Counted from the first letter of the stretch, positions 45,928 through 59,210 are shown. The stretch is DNA of 64,000 nucleotides from Tulasnella sp. 424 (GCA_019633425.1 WSUB01000043.1:206902-270901), one strand, 5' to 3'. Made by a program: numbers and translations. The notes: generated from the letters alone by a model not told the origin.

Positions 45928-47255
45928 GATAAGTTTGTTCGGCTTGGGAAGTGATTTGGAGAGCTGAATAGATGTGAGGGGAGTTGGTTGTCAACTTGCT
46001 CGACTTGAGTGACCCATTTTATACGCTAGGTCTGCCTCTATTCAATCTGCCGAGCTTGCCGTGGAGCGCGTTAAACTTCAGGCACGTAGCATTCGGGAGA
46101 TCTTTTTCAACAGTCGGCATCGGATCTATTAGGTGCCCAAACGCCGGAATCAACCAACCGAACCACGTTTCTCGAGCACGAGTTATTCACCATTGTACCT
46201 GCTTGGGGGTGGCTCCCTTTTTGTTTTAACGTACAACTGAGCACGTGTAAGATACGATTACGAAGCTTGGAAGCCAAAGATCTTAAAGTAACGGAAAAGA
46301 TTAAACGAGCCAGGAATATAAGATAAGTCAGAATAGGAAAAAAAAAAGGTCCGTCACAGGCAGTTTAGAGGGGATTGGGGGGTTAGTGCCTGCCATGTTG
46401 GACTGGTGGGCGGTCCATCCGCGAACGATCTCATTCAACTGGCACGGTATTGGCGGGAGGGAGGCGGGCCGCGATACCAGCCCGCGAGGTGTCTTCAAAA
46501 GACGCCCAATGTGGGGAACCCCGAGTACGCTATCAGATGAGATTCCACTCGAAGATCTATCTAGGTAATCATCAAATTTCGCAGCCGCGACATACTGCGG
46601 TTTTTGTAAAAAGCACCGAAACGAGTAAGGGAGTTTCCAACTCCGCGCGATCCACCCGCGACGTGCCGTGAACGTGATCCGCAAGGCTTCTTTGGGCGCT
46701 TCGAGTAGAAGTCTCCAGTCCCGCAACTTGCCTGTCGTCGACCAGTCATAAAGCTCGCTTGGGACTCGGGACATTCGTTGCGCGTCTATTTGGCGCCATG
46801 GTCCTTGGTGCTCCGAATAGGAGTTGGGGCTTCCTGAAGCCACAGTTCTAGATCTGCGTCTTACCTGCACTGCGCTTAGCTCGCCGACTCGCGCGTCGGT
46901 TAGGGGAAGTAAACTATTTGGTAAAAAAAAAGAAAAAAGAAAGAAAAGACCTGACAAATGGTGTGCACGGACCGATGCAGCAAAGAGGGAAGGAGGGTTG
47001 AAATGGGGTGCAAAACAAGTAACTCCATGAGAAACAGTGAAAGAGATCGGTATCAGGCTACCTATAGTCTGAGCAAAAAAAAATGGAGCACTTAATAACG
47101 GCCACCGCTGACCCGTTCAGTGTTCGAAGTGCAGCGGACAGGCTCACGGTACCAGATCCGCTTACTTACGCCGGCATTGCGAATAGAGAAACGATGGCCA
47201 TAAAATGCAGGCAATTCCCCTCATGCCTATACTGATTATTATTCACAAAGACAAA

Positions 47256-47372
47256 TGATTAAAATTGGAGCGCTTAGTAAAGGAGGACGAGGTTACTGGG
47301 GTAAAGTCGAGGACTCATATACACGGATGAGGAAGAGAGACGGGGTTCTCGTGAGATGTCGGAGGTCTCCGG
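47256..47372 (+). repeat. Direct repeat flanking the 220-residue gene, left copy
   Basis: It shares GGAGCGCTTAG.(A)AAGGAGGA, GTCGAGGACTCATA.ACA.GGA and CGGGGTTCTCGTG with 48985-49104, same orientation. The two copies bracket the gene at 47798-48579. Confidence 0.65.
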
Positions 47373-47688
47373 TGCGCGCCTGTGCATGCGGAGCTTAAGG
47401 GTAGCTTGGCACGTCGAGGGCGACAATTTGCATAGAGGAGGTGACCTTGGCGAACGAGGTTATTTCTTAATCAGGAATGTGACCTTCCTTTCGTCTTTCT
47501 TATCCTGGTATATTGCCCTCATGATCGCGCTTCTCGCCTTAGCATCATCAAATTATCCTTGGCGTTTCCTTTTGGGGGACATGGAGCAATGTCTGACAAG
47601 GTGAATCCAGACTTCGGCCAAGCGAGTCGACCGAACAGCTATATTGAGGATATTTGATATTCCAGGTCTGCAAGTGGACTCGTTGACC

Positions 47689-47695
47689 TATAAAT
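47689..47695 (+). promoter_or_regulatory. TATA box of the 220-residue gene
   Basis: TATAAAT lies 109 bases before the ATG at 47798 and is followed by a C/A/T-rich leader. Confidence 0.5.
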
Positions 47696-47797
47696 TGGAC
47701 CCAGATCCCCGAGGAGGGATGTTCAGCATCTCTTGCAAGCAACACCATCCCCAATATCTCACTCTTCGGTCCAACTTCAACCCCATCACTCAACACA

Positions 47798-48579
47798 ATG
47801 TCCCTCGCAGCTTCCGCCGCTGAAGCCCAGCCTATCGCTTTGGTCCTTGCCAGCGCCGCCAGCTTCGGCAGCTCATTCTCTCAGGTTCGTGACTAAGAGC
47901 GTTCTGAAACTAGTTCTGAAGCCAAAAATCTTCTGACCCATACTATCAGATTACATCTAGGGAACCTAAAGAGCCCAAGAAGGAGCTCAAGGACGCCAAG
48001 GACCGCTGGCTCGTCTGCACTGTCAACAATATCACCGACTTCCCCATCCTCAGCATGACAAGCTACATGGGTTCAGGTCGCTACGACGACCCGCCGCACA
48101 GGGTCGATCCCTTCGAGACCATGACATTTACGTGCTGCGAGAGGGATGGCAAGCCCATGACTGGCGTCTCGGGCGGCCATTCATTCCACATCAACCTGGA
48201 CGGCAACAACCAGTTCTTCTTCGCCCTCGTAGGTGTCCTGCTCATCTGCACCCAGGCGTACCTGAACTAACTTTGATTATAGGGATTCGAGAACCCGTTT
48301 GTCGGAACCTTCATGGTCTCCGTCGCGGGGCCTGACAATGACGACGAGATCGCGAAGCTCAAGAAGGACGATAACGAAGGCAATGAGGCCCAGTCGAAGC
48401 TGGCCGAGAAGGCTTATAGCAACGTCAACGGGTCCGGCAACATGATCAAATCCCCCATCTACAAGGCCAAAGACGCAGATGGGAGGGAGGTCGTGTTCCA
48501 GTTCGAGATCTCGGCGAGCGCGGGCAAGAGCCCCATCTACACCATTACGGAAGTGCGGGACTACCTTACCGTGGTTTGA
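47798..48579 (+). CDS. Unrecognised 220-residue protein, beta-rich with N-terminal helix
   Basis: Three exons (47798-47884, 47950-48228, 48283-48579). Exon 1 encodes exactly a 29-residue Ala/Ser-rich hydrophobic helix (MSLAASAAEAQPIALVLASA). The rest reads like an all-beta fold: WLVCTVNNITDFPILS, SGRYDDPPHRVDPFETMTF, GVSGGHSFHINLD, FFFALGFENPFVGTFMVSV, then EVVFQFEISASAGKSPIY. I cannot name the family. A short helix before a compact beta sandwich is reminiscent of small lectin or cytolysin-like fungal proteins, but that is only a shape argument. There is no classic signal peptide cleavage site. Splice sites are strong, and intron 2 contains a CTAAC branch motif. Confidence 0.65.
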
Positions 48580-48984
48580 GTAGGGTAGTCAAGGTTCTCG
48601 AGGATATTCAGCAGCATGATCGTAGATCAATGGCTAAATTGTATGACGACGTGTCGAATCAATTATTATCAACCAAGCCAAAATCAGTGACCGAGATTAT
48701 AACTGTTGTGTAAGCCGTCGCGGCTATCCTCCCCTTTCGACCTCCTTGAGATGCCTCCACAGGAACCACAGTGAGCACCACAGGCACGCCGTCGTCGTCA
48801 CTGAAGTCTTTGATGGTCATTCCATCCCGATACTTGTATAGCGCATTGAAACAATCTCGCCTTGGAAAAGGGAGCATCGGTTCTCCAACCAATAGTGTGT
48901 TTGCTTGATCCAATTACATGAAACCGCAGTGGAAGCACCTCCCGGCGCGGAATGTGGAAGTGGTAAATTGTAGAAACACATAGG
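48580..48984. other. 3' flank, no gene seen
   Basis: An 84-codon minus frame (48659-48913) has no supporting feature. The stretch ends at the right copy of the direct repeat. Confidence 0.4.
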
Positions 48985-49965
<981 letters not shown>

Positions 49966-50595
49966 GACGTTCGGTCTCCCAGTCTTGATTTCATATATAC
50001 ACGTAGATGCACTGGCTTTGGTTTCACACACGCACATACCCTTTGTTTCCTAAACGCTATTCAGTGTCATCCCCCGTAGGTTATATCTGCTGTCGAGCAA
50101 TAGATGTTACTCCTCACTCTACTCTAACTACTTTGAATCCATCATTTGACCGTGGCCGTTCACGAATATTTTTTTCGACCGCAGAAACCATTGGTACAAG
50201 GGTTGGAGACGAGCACTCACGGCGTCAAGGAGGATCCACCGGATCCAAGGTTCGCGTTTGAGCTTTGCAAAGCAAAATTTAGCTCACTTACAGAAGCAAT
50301 ATTTCGGCTACAATAGCGGAGGTATCCTGCGAACTGCTTCGCAGGAGACCGTTCTAATCTCGAAGCGTTTAGCATTTTCGAGCATCTGGATCGACAGCCT
50401 TTCTAGAATTCGCACAACGGACAAGTCCGCCAAGTATCCATAGCTCAAAATACATGAATGAATTTCGTGTTGAACCCGATCTACGAGACATAACTGATTC
50501 CCTAAGATCCGGGGTAAGGCGAAACTTTTTTCCTTCAAAGTGAGTTCTGTGTCAGACTGTCGAGACCTTTTGAGCAAATTTCAGTCGTCTTAGAC

Positions 50596-51255
50596 TCACC
50601 AGGTGATCGGTCCGCCTGTACCGACTAGAGCTGGGTCGAGCGGATCCTGATCGGGTACTACGTTCATGACCGCCTGTTTACCGCTGTAAATCTCCCAGTG
50701 CATGAACCCGACAGGCGGTTTGACCGCTTTAAATGTAACGTCCCCGGCGCCTACGATTCCATCCCAGCCGGGAGGTACGCGAAGAGTAAGTTTACCGTGG
50801 CTACTGAAGGGCTTGTAACCAGGTGCGTGACCATATCCCTCTCCGTCGTAGTGCGAGGCGCCTAGCTTGCCGCCCTCGGTAACGACACGGAAGACATAAT
50901 GCTTGTTGGGTTCAAAAGGAGCAGGTGAAATGGTAATATCGCACTCGAGCTCAATGAGGACATCGTGATTTTCATCGAATTGAGCCGCGTTCTCGGTCGT
51001 GGAGTTTCGGGCTTCCTCCAGGTGCTTGAGATAAGCGGCTGAGCCACCGGTGTTCTCAAACAGCTGGATGATGTTGAGAACTCTGTTTTAGATGTGACAT
51101 GTGGGTTAGCTAGCGGGGACTGTAACGCAACCAAGGGATAGAGACGGACTGTTGTTGCTCAGGGGTCTATCATGTGGAATGAGGAACAACTGTCAGTGAC
51201 TGCACAGAGCTAGGGGAGAACGAGCACTGGCACCTACCAAATTGGCGGCGGACAT
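50596..51255 (-). CDS. Unrecognised 173-residue protein, left-arm copy
   Basis: Three exons (51255-51238, 51166-51150, 51082-50596). The protein starts MSAANL-TPEQQQ, then VLNIIQLFENTGGSAAYLKH, a strand-rich middle (CDITISPAPFEPNKHYVFRV, YDGEGYGHAPGYK, LTLRVPPGWDGIV, GDVTFKAVKPPVGFMHWEIY) and ends DPLDPALVGTGGPITW. No family is recognised; size, lack of a signal and aromatic-rich strands suggest a small soluble beta protein. The last codons read TGG-TGA inside a perfect GTGAGT donor, so a further 3' exon is conceivable. Promoter leader and tiny first exons are shared with the right-arm copy. The frame is intact. Confidence 0.65.
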
Positions 51256-53463
51256 TCTGGTAGTTAGGGCACGAGAGAGATGAGTATTCGATGATTAGAA
51301 ATGGGGGAATGCTGCGTCGATGATTGAGTGAGGACTATGTTGATGGTTAGACAGACTCCCTCAACCCCACGCCTTTATATACGCCAGAGAGACTCTTAGG
51401 CTTGACTAGACTTTAGTCGCGCATCCCGCTTGGACACGTTCGTTCTGGTCCGCAAGGCGCCAAAGCCGGCTGCCCGATGTAGAACGGCATTGAACACGGG
51501 AACTGGTTCTCCCCGATAGTAATGGCCCACAGACAGCTGGGTAGCTCCGAGCGAGCGCTACGAACTAAGTCTGCTTCTCGCAGCAGATGAAAAATGCGGT
51601 CCTCGAAGGGAAAACCAATAGCCATCCGCAGCCCTCGTGAGACTGCATTCGTGATCACCCCTATGGAGCCATTTGAATGGTACAGAGGGTTATTAGCGAA
51701 GATTTCATAACTCCAATACAATGTGTATGTGCATAGTTGGTAGCAATCCAACGAGGCCGAGCAGATGCCGCCTTATTCTAGTCCTGGAATGTCCCATGAC
51801 TTGTGATAAAAACGGATGCTTCACTGTATCTTTCCCTGCAGCACGTTATATAAACGTACTTCGTTTTTCTGTGACCCTAATAGAGACGGATCAAAGTCGG
51901 TGTACGGATGGTTTGGAAACGATGTACGTACTAACCAGCCCGGCGGCAGACATGACTGTAGCCGCATGAGTAAAAAAAACTCTGAGGAGTATAGGATTGA
52001 AGGATTAGTAGAGGTGTAGAGCTGATTCAGGATTGTATTAGCGGTCAGAATCGGACTCTGCAGAGAGTCGGCGGCACGAAGAGAGGTATTCAACAATATT
52101 CCGACCTCCTTTTGTGCACGTAGTTGGTATTATTCGGGGTCGGCCATCGTTAGCAAAACGTCTGCAAGTCGTAACCTTTGGATTTTTTGACCCGAAGGAG
52201 CGTTTTCTCCTTGCGAGGTTATGTAAGGGCCCGCCGATTCGGATGCTCGCACGGCGATACCTCTGAGTCGACAAAATGATGACAGCCAACGCAATATAGC
52301 CTAAGCTCTCGAGCGGTGACCAAACTGGGTGGTCATGAGATCGCTAGGCGCTCAAGCTTCGTGAAGCTGGCATGTCATTTCGGAGGAGGTGAAGTCCGGA
52401 TGACATGTCGAAGGAGCAAAGACCATAAGTAAGGCGCTTCTCTTCGTGACGCCCGACGCCTGACGCTGATCGAGACTTCCACGAGAAGCAACTCTTCAGG
52501 GCTATGTCTCAGGGTCCGAGTTTAGGTACAACCCTCGGGCTGCCTCTGGTGGAATATGCAGACATTTGCCCGAATTAGGAAAATCCGATCCATAGTAGTA
52601 CCGGCAGGGAATGACATGGGAGTCGACGCTAACTTCCCAGAATCCAAAGACAACGAGATTTAGCGCTTGTCCGCTATCCGCACTCAGGTTTTATTTCCAA
52701 AGAGGGCTAACGGTCCTCGAAAACTACTAGAGATATTTCCAAGTGGGTTTGTAAAGTTGAAACTCGTAAATCTTATTACTCGACGAACCCAAAATTGAGC
52801 TGCACCACCATCAGCGTTGCACAGTCCATCCTTGCGACAAGACTTTATTGCCTATATTAGGATTGCTTCTCAGAAGTGAGGCTCTATTCTAGTCTCCGGC
52901 AGTCTGCACAAGTTCTCAGCCCACGCGACGAGTCGTCGACGACCTTTACGGATAGTTCATCGGCAGCCTTGTATCGTTCCTGCTCGGGGTCGTTGGTTGC
53001 AAGATGGTTAGATTGGAATTATGAACTCTTCATTAATAATCCTCTGTACCGTTCAAATGGCTCCATAGGGCCGAATGCAGCCTCACGAGTCGCTGCGGAT
53101 GGCTGTTGGTTTTCCCTTCGAGGACCGCATTTTTTATCTCCTGCGAGAAGCAGACTTAGTTCGTAGCGCTCACTCGGAACTGCCCAGCTGTCTATGGGCC
53201 ATTACTATCGGGGAGAACCAGTTCTCGTGTTTAATGCCGTTACACGTCGGGCTTTAGCGCCTTGCAGGTCAGGACGAACGTGTCCAAGCGGGATGCGCAA
53301 CTAAAGTCTCGCCGAGCCTAGAAATTTCTCTGACATATATAAAGGCATGGGGTTGAGGGAGTCTGTCTAACCATCAACACAGTCCTCACTCAATCATCGT
53401 ACGCAGCATTCCCCCATTTCTCATCGTCGAATACTTACCTCTCTCGTGCCCCTAGCTACCATA
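51256..53463. other. Centre of the inverted duplication, no supported gene
   Basis: The outer parts (51256-51760 and 52985-53463) are the facing promoter sides of the two arm copies. The central ~1.2 kb (51760-52985) is single-copy, AT-richer and has no open frame with support, terminal repeats or transposase remnants that I can see. The two arm genes diverge from this centre. Confidence 0.5.
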
Positions 53464-54118
53464 ATGTCCGCCGCCAATTTGGTAGGTGCTCGTTCTTCCC
53501 TAGCTTTGTTCAGTCGCTGACAGTTGTTCCTCATTCCACATAATAGACCCCTGAGCAACAAAAGTCCGTCTCCATCCCTTGATTGCATTATTGTTGTCTA
53601 CGCTACCTAACACACATTTCACATCTAAACATAGAGTTCTGAGCATCATCCAGCTGTTTGAGAACACCGGTGGCTCAGCCGCTTATCTCAAGCACCTGGA
53701 GGAAGCCCGAAACTCCACGACCGAGAACGTGGCCCAGATCGATAAAAATCGCGATGGTCTCATTGAGAGCTCGTGCGATATTACCATCAAACCTGCTGAT
53801 TTTGCACCAGACCATTTTGTCATCAAAGTCGTCACCACGGGCGGCCCCCCAGGCGCCCCGGTATACGAAGGAGAGGGATGGGGTCATGCACCTGGATTTA
53901 AGACCACCAGTTTCTCCGGTATCCTTACTCTTCTCGCGCCTCCCGGCTGGGATGGACTCGTAAAAGCCGAGCACGTTACATTTAAAGGGGTCAAAGCGCC
54001 TGTGGGGTACATGGATTGGCAGGTTGACATGCCGGGTAAACAGGGGGTCATGAACTTTGGCGGTCAGGCTCCGCTCGACCCAGCTCTAGTTGGTCGAGGC
54101 GGACCGATGAACTGGTGA
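53464..54118 (+). CDS. Unrecognised 172-residue protein, right-arm copy
   Basis: Three exons (53464-53481, 53547-53563, 53635-54118) with the same splice positions as the left-arm copy. The protein is MSAANL-TPEQQK-VLSIIQLFENTGGSAAYLKH, followed by strands CDITIKPADFAPDHFVIKVV, YEGEGWGHAPGFK, LTLLAPPGWDGLV, HVTFKGVKAPVGYMDWQVDM and the end DPALVGRGGPMNW. By eye the two copies are around two-thirds identical in protein, with indels in multiples of three, which points to selection on both. No function can be assigned. It ends 605 bases from the end of squalene epoxidase (convergent). Confidence 0.65.
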
Positions 54119-54723
54119 GTCTAAACCGACTGAAATTTACTCAAAAGGTCTCGACAGTCTGACACAGCACTCACTTTGAAGGAAGCAAATTTTGCCGTAG
54201 GGAATCAGTTATGTCTCGTAAATCGGGTTCAACACGACATTCATGTATTTTGAGTTATGGATACTTGGCGGACTTGTCCGTTGTGCGAATTTTTGAATGG
54301 TTGTCGATCCAGTGGCTCGAAAATGCCAAACGCGTCGAGACCAGAGCGATGCGAACTGCTTCGCGGCATTCCTCCGCTATTGCAATCGGGATATTGCCTC
54401 CGTGAGTGGGCTAAATTCTGCTTTGCAAAGCTCAAACGCGTAGCTTGGATCCAGTTGATCCTCCTTGACGACGTGAATGCTCTTCTCCAGCCCTTGTACC
54501 AATCGAAAAAAAATATTCGCGAACGGCCATGGCCGAATGAATGAGCCGAAGGCATGGATTCAAAGTAGAGTGGGGAGTAACATCTATTGCTCGACAGCAG
54601 ATATAACCTAGGGGGGGAATGACACTGAATAACATTAAGAAAACAAAGGGGTGGGGGTGTGTGTGTAACCAAAGCCAGTCCATCTATGCGCACGTATGAA
54701 ATCAAAACTAGAAGACCGAACGT
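54119..54723. other. Convergent flank within the right arm
   Basis: Sequence at 54200-54580 matches the left arm near 50137-50460 in reverse (shared TTGTACCAA, GGACTTGTCCGTTGTGCGAA and others). No independent gene is seen. Confidence 0.5.
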
Positions 54724-56601
54724 CTACCACCATCTAATTTCTGTCCAAACAAGTGGCAGGAACACGACCGCGGCGGTGTAGATCTGGGGAAGGGAGTCGC
54801 AAATCAGTTGCGGGTCGGCACTACGACGCGGCCCATCACCACGAGTGACTCACAGTCATGATACTCCGCCAAGCCAGGTATGGGTACTCATCCATACCAG
54901 GTACAACCAATTCCGTCTTGTCGGAGTCGGGAGAGATCTTGCGAGGTCGGGGATGTGTGAAGAGGCAGTAGATAGCGTAGAATGCAACGCTGAAGAAATG
55001 ATTGGCTAGGTACAGGGGTCGAGGAGCGATGCTAGACAAACATGCGATCGTCAGAGCTTCGAAACCATTAGATATAACCTTGACCACATACCCAGCGAGT
55101 AATGATACAGGTCCGTCGATACATTCACCACCTCGTTCGAAATACTTGAAGCATCCTTCCCTCAGTACGAACAGGTTTTCATCTAAGAACGAGACAGAGC
55201 CATCAACAAGGTCAATCGTAGCACTAAGCTGGAAAAGTAGTTTGTCGCAGCCTACCTTCAGCTCCGAACAAGTCATACAATGCTACGCTGAGAATATTGA
55301 CCGTTCCAGCTAACCCCTTCCGTTCCCAATGTAGATCGGTTAATACTGGTACAAGCTTCGACCAATCTGAGAAGGGACCCTTGGGTGGCTTCTCGAGATC
55401 TGAAGGGTCTTCGGTTTCGGGTATGGCGAGTGTTGGGTCGTTGACCACGGAGTCGAGAAGTCGACGGAGGATAACGACGTCAGAAAGGGCGACGGTCATT
55501 CCTCCTCCAGTTAGGGGATGTCGCATATTCCACGCGTCTCCGAGGAGGACAGCACCGGGCTTGTGATGCTTGCCACCTTGCTTCGTCGCGGGGAAGAACG
55601 AGTTGGGCATGCTTTTGGGTCGCTCGATTGCCATAGAGTCGAGGATTCCGTCGTGGAGGTTTTCAGGGAGGTGAGGAATAATTTTGGTCTTGACGTATGC
55701 CTGCACAACAGTTTCAGGAGAACCAACAACGTCAGCGTTTGGACTCTTTAGACGTAAGCGAGACTCGTACTGGAATGTCTTTTGGTAGTCCACCTTGAGC
55801 GTCGACGAGCATACGGGTTTCGTGTTGGCCAATCTGGTAGATGAGAACTGGACCTGTGCCAGGGATGAGAGCGACCGTGCCATGTTTGGGTATTGGGAGG
55901 TGAACGTCCTTGAGAACGAAGCCGATGAAGTGGGACTTGAGTTTGGGGTCCCGGAGTGACGCGCCAAGGACTTTCGAGCGGAATTTTGACGACCAGCCAT
56001 CTGCGACAAACGTGACATCGGCGAAAAAGTCTTCTGCTCCTTGCGACTGCTCCTTCTCCGCCTTTCGAGTGGCCCGAACACCCAAGACTCGACCGTCTGC
56101 AGACTCGATGAAGTCTGACACTGTAGCTTCGATGCACTCGACTCCTTTCCCACTGCGAGCTTTGGCGCGAAGGTTTTGCACAAAACGACCGTGATGGAAA
56201 CTTCGGCCTTGCTCGTTATTCGGATATGGGATATGAACAGTGTTGCCTTGATAGAGGACAGCGTAGCCGAGACACTGAATGGCGTCGATGTTGTTGACGC
56301 AGTCTTCCATTCCGAGTTCGCGTAATGCTTTCATGCCGCCGGGTTGGAGGAGTTCGCCCACGATTCGGTTTGGCTCCGCGAACGACCTGTCCATGAGGGC
56401 TATCCGAAGAGCATTTTCCGAGGTTTGGGGGAGGGTGGAAAGGGCGTATGCTAATGCTGGACCGGCGATGCCAGCACCAATAATAATAACGTCGAAATGG
56501 TTGGGTGATGCGTATCGCGACTTCGTAGCCTGTTGGGATGCACACATCTCAGTAAATGGCGGCTAGATTGTTTTCCAAACGTCAGAACTACTTACTGCCA
56601 T
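54724..56601 (-). CDS. ERG1: Squalene monooxygenase (squalene epoxidase)
   Basis: Six exons (56601-56596, 56529-55771, 55700-55256, 55182-55092, 55031-54854, 54783-54724) give 512 residues; the first exon encodes only Met-Ala. FAD-binding motif: FDVIIIGAGIAGPALAYAL. Further flavin-monooxygenase signatures: DRSFAEPNRIVGELLQPGG, VTFVADGWSSKFR, and [20 protein letters not shown]. The C-terminus has hydrophobic stretches (LYLANHFFSVAFYAIYCLF; VVFLPLVWTEIRWW) that hold the enzyme on the ER. It converts squalene to 2,3-oxidosqualene in ergosterol synthesis and is the target of allylamine antifungals. All key motifs are present. A broken partial copy lies at 49117-49965. Confidence 0.95.
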
Positions 56602-57295
56602 GATTGGAATAACGGATGAAGGAGGGAGGAGAGGGGAGGGGTAACGTGAAAAAGTGGACAGATGTGTCGGTCTCAGGCCAAATTATAATCGCGCGTTTTC
56701 CGAAATCGTACCACGGCGATTAGCTGCGGCATTTCGGATTTTTCACGTGAACCAGAGCTTGGACCTTTTACCACCAAATGGTTGCATCAACAACGGCAGC
56801 ATATCCAATTGGTATTTTCCTTCGACGATAACTGGGCAGCAGTCGACTATGTAATCACCTCCGACGCCGTCACGCCTTTTTCTAATCTCGAGAAACGATG
56901 CCCGCCAGTTTGACGTTGAATCGTTCTGGAAAAGGATTGCGGAAAGCGGGTAGGGTTGCCTCAGCATTTTCCTTTAACGAAAGTGCTCGTTAACATTAGC
57001 TCGTTAAGAAGCACAGGGCACTCTGTGATGCTTCGGGGCTTTGGCACTCCCGAAGTTGACATAAACAAAACAAAGAGATAGCTCCCGAGCTACTTGTTTA
57101 CCATCGTCGCCAAGGCACTCAAACTGGCCCAATTCAAACGAGCTTTCAATTGACTATCTCGCCAACGATATGAACTTGATCAAAGTCCCGTCAACGATGC
57201 CAAGTCCCTCTTTGCCACTTCCCCCCACCCCTTCTTGTCTATTCGCCCTCTACAAGCCCGCTGCGTAAACTTACCCTCGTTATTCCCCTTTCTCA
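56602..57295. other. Divergent intergenic region
   Basis: This should contain the promoters of squalene epoxidase (-) and the membrane-protein gene (+). It is not part of the inverted duplication. No gene is seen. Confidence 0.45.
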
Positions 57296-59160
57296 ATGGC
57301 GTCGGCATGGTCTGCACTTTCAAGCACGGCACCCTATACCGACAACCCATTGCTACCACCAGGGACGATCTTCCCCAGCCACTCGTGGCAGCTTTTGTCG
57401 TCAGCGGTCACTTTGATAGGTACGTTCTTTTGTTCGATGGCTTAACCGAGCCCTGTTTCTGCATCTCTACATGAGCCCGCAATGACTTTTTATAACGCAA
57501 CATCCTTCTCTGCACAGGCTTATCGGTGCTTAGCTATTGTTTCGCTCGCCGAACTGAGCTTGGGTCACTATGGAACCCTACTGGATGGAAGAATTTGACC
57601 TGGCCGAAGGTCTGCGTCATCCTCATCTTCGTGCACTCGTAAGCTTCTCTCTCCTTGGGCGGATTTACGACCTGACTGAGCCGTACTCCACTATGTCGAC
57701 AGGTGGCTCTTTATCTTTTGTGCAGGTCTTCTCATGTCCGGCGCTGGTCTTTCCGCAAGCCACTTGAACTGCTCACTCGCGATTTTCTCCTGCATTCTCG
57801 TTCGTCCCTCCTCTCTTTCTTCCACCCTACAGTCCCTCACCCTGGAAAACCGTAGCTCTACGCAGTCTCCAAGCTCTTTATCTATCTTTTCCTCATAGAA
57901 AAGGTCTACGTCGTCTGGGCACCTCATGGCACAGCACGACCAAGTCGCCTGAAGAATCATGTCTATTGTCTCTGCTGCGCGTTGCTCATCCCGCTGGTCG
58001 TCATAATCATCGTTCTTATCTTTGGTACGGTATTTGGCTCTACTTTTTATATTCAAGGAGGCTAACCCCCCCACGACAGGCCGCATTGCTCACCTCCGTG
58101 ATGCCGACCGTGTCTGCGTAATCGGCCTTCGAAAGGGCGCCTCACTCTCGCTCCTCTGCTACGACCTCGCAATGACTGCCATCTTGACGACACTCTTTGT
58201 GTATCCGCTCTTTCGCTCCAAGGTTAGCCCTCGGTTGAGGCGGGTCGCCTCCAGGACCCTAATGTACGTTGTCGACTTCCGCCTTCGCTTTGACTCTCTG
58301 CTAAAGACTACCTTGAATCTAGAGCCTCGACAGCTGCCCTTGTAACCTCCTGTGCCAATATAGCGGTCTTGACTGTCCTTCACGGTCAGGAACTCGGATG
58401 GGTTTGCCTGTCAAGCTGTGGTGTCGATGTACGTCAAGCGCCTTGAAAACCATACGTTGCCACCTCTGTTCAGCTCGCTCACCAATCGATTATTGTGACA
58501 GGTTACCATCAATGCTCTGGCCATCTACGTTGTCTCCAGCCCAGGAAGGAAAGAAGCCAACAGCAATAACAACAACGCCGCGCAAAACGCACCGAGCTCG
58601 AACAGGCCCACCTCGTCCGCGGACGAGCAACGTGTCCCAGCCAACGGCACTCCCAAACCTCCGCCCAAGTTCGCCAAAGCTAGTAGTCTTCGCCAACACA
58701 AATACGAGGAGGACATGGAAAAAGCCGTTACGAAAGCCGTACCTGCTAGCATTCTCGCTGGTCGGGTTCTCCCTCGCGCCCCCGACAACGATGATGGGGA
58801 GCACAGCACAAAGCAGCAGGGAGAACGACGCGTTGCTGATAATCGTACTGTGAAGATTGAGAGCCCTGAGCCGAGGAGAAAGAGTGGGACGTTTTGGAAC
58901 GGACTCGCGTCTGCTTTGCCCTTCGGACACAAGATTCCGTCGAGCGAGGATCAGCATACCATGAGTGTTCAAGTAAGTCCCCGTCTCTCGACATTCGTAT
59001 TTCGTATTGGCTCTGTGCTTACAGCTATTGCGTCACTCATTAGGTGACAGTAACTACGGAGCACCAAATCGTCCAGCCGGACGCAGACGAAATTGAATTG
59101 ACGGATAGCGACCTCACGCTCAGCAACACCGATGAAAAGTCTCCGGACCGTTCCGTATAA
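57296..59160 (+). CDS. Multi-pass membrane protein, basidiomycete type
   Basis: Eight exons (57296-57419, 57518-57638, 57703-57799, 57856-58024, 58080-58263, 58323-58428, 58502-58972, 59044-59160) give 462 residues. About seven hydrophobic segments can be counted in the first ~290 residues, e.g. VCVILIFVHS, WLFIFCAGLLMSGAGLSAS, CCALLIPLVVIIIVLIFG, ASLSLLCYDLAMTAILTTLF and TAALVTSCANIAVLTVLHG. EKVYVVWAP lies in a loop, and the C-terminal ~170 residues are a cytosolic, charged tail. Similar proteins are common in mushrooms and have no assigned function; a receptor-like role is only a guess from topology. The 3' flank begins with a short tandem repeat. Confidence 0.78.
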
Positions 59161-59210
59161 CATATCTCATATCTCATATCTCATATCACATATCCCATAT
59201 CTCAGATCAT
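59160..59210 (+). repeat. Short tandem repeat (CATATCT)n
   Basis: About six imperfect copies of a 7-base CATATCT unit start right at the stop codon of the membrane-protein gene. It then continues as unremarkable T-rich 3' flank to about 59490. Confidence 0.7.

Larger units (their letters stand above)
45928..47797. other. Intergenic stretch, no supported gene
   Basis: The left end holds the promoter of short lectin B. An A-rich tract (46921-46948) and one copy of a ~120-base direct repeat (47256-47372) are present. A 209-codon minus-strand open frame (46328-46957) lacks motifs, paralogue and splice context and ends in a simple Phe run, so it is not called. Confidence 0.45.
52985..55640 (-). 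repeat. Right arm of the large inverted duplication
   Basis: This is the counterpart of 49117-51760. It includes the unrecognised gene on the plus strand, its flank, and the 3' half of the intact squalene epoxidase gene. The arm's outer end falls inside squalene epoxidase exon 3. Confidence 0.8.

Noticed and set aside
46328..46957. 209-codon minus frame
   Set aside because: Low-complexity ends, no family signature, no paralogue and no TATA or splice context.
51760..52985. Transposon as cause of the inverted duplication
   Set aside because: I looked for terminal repeats, target-site duplications and transposase-like frames in the spacer and saw none.
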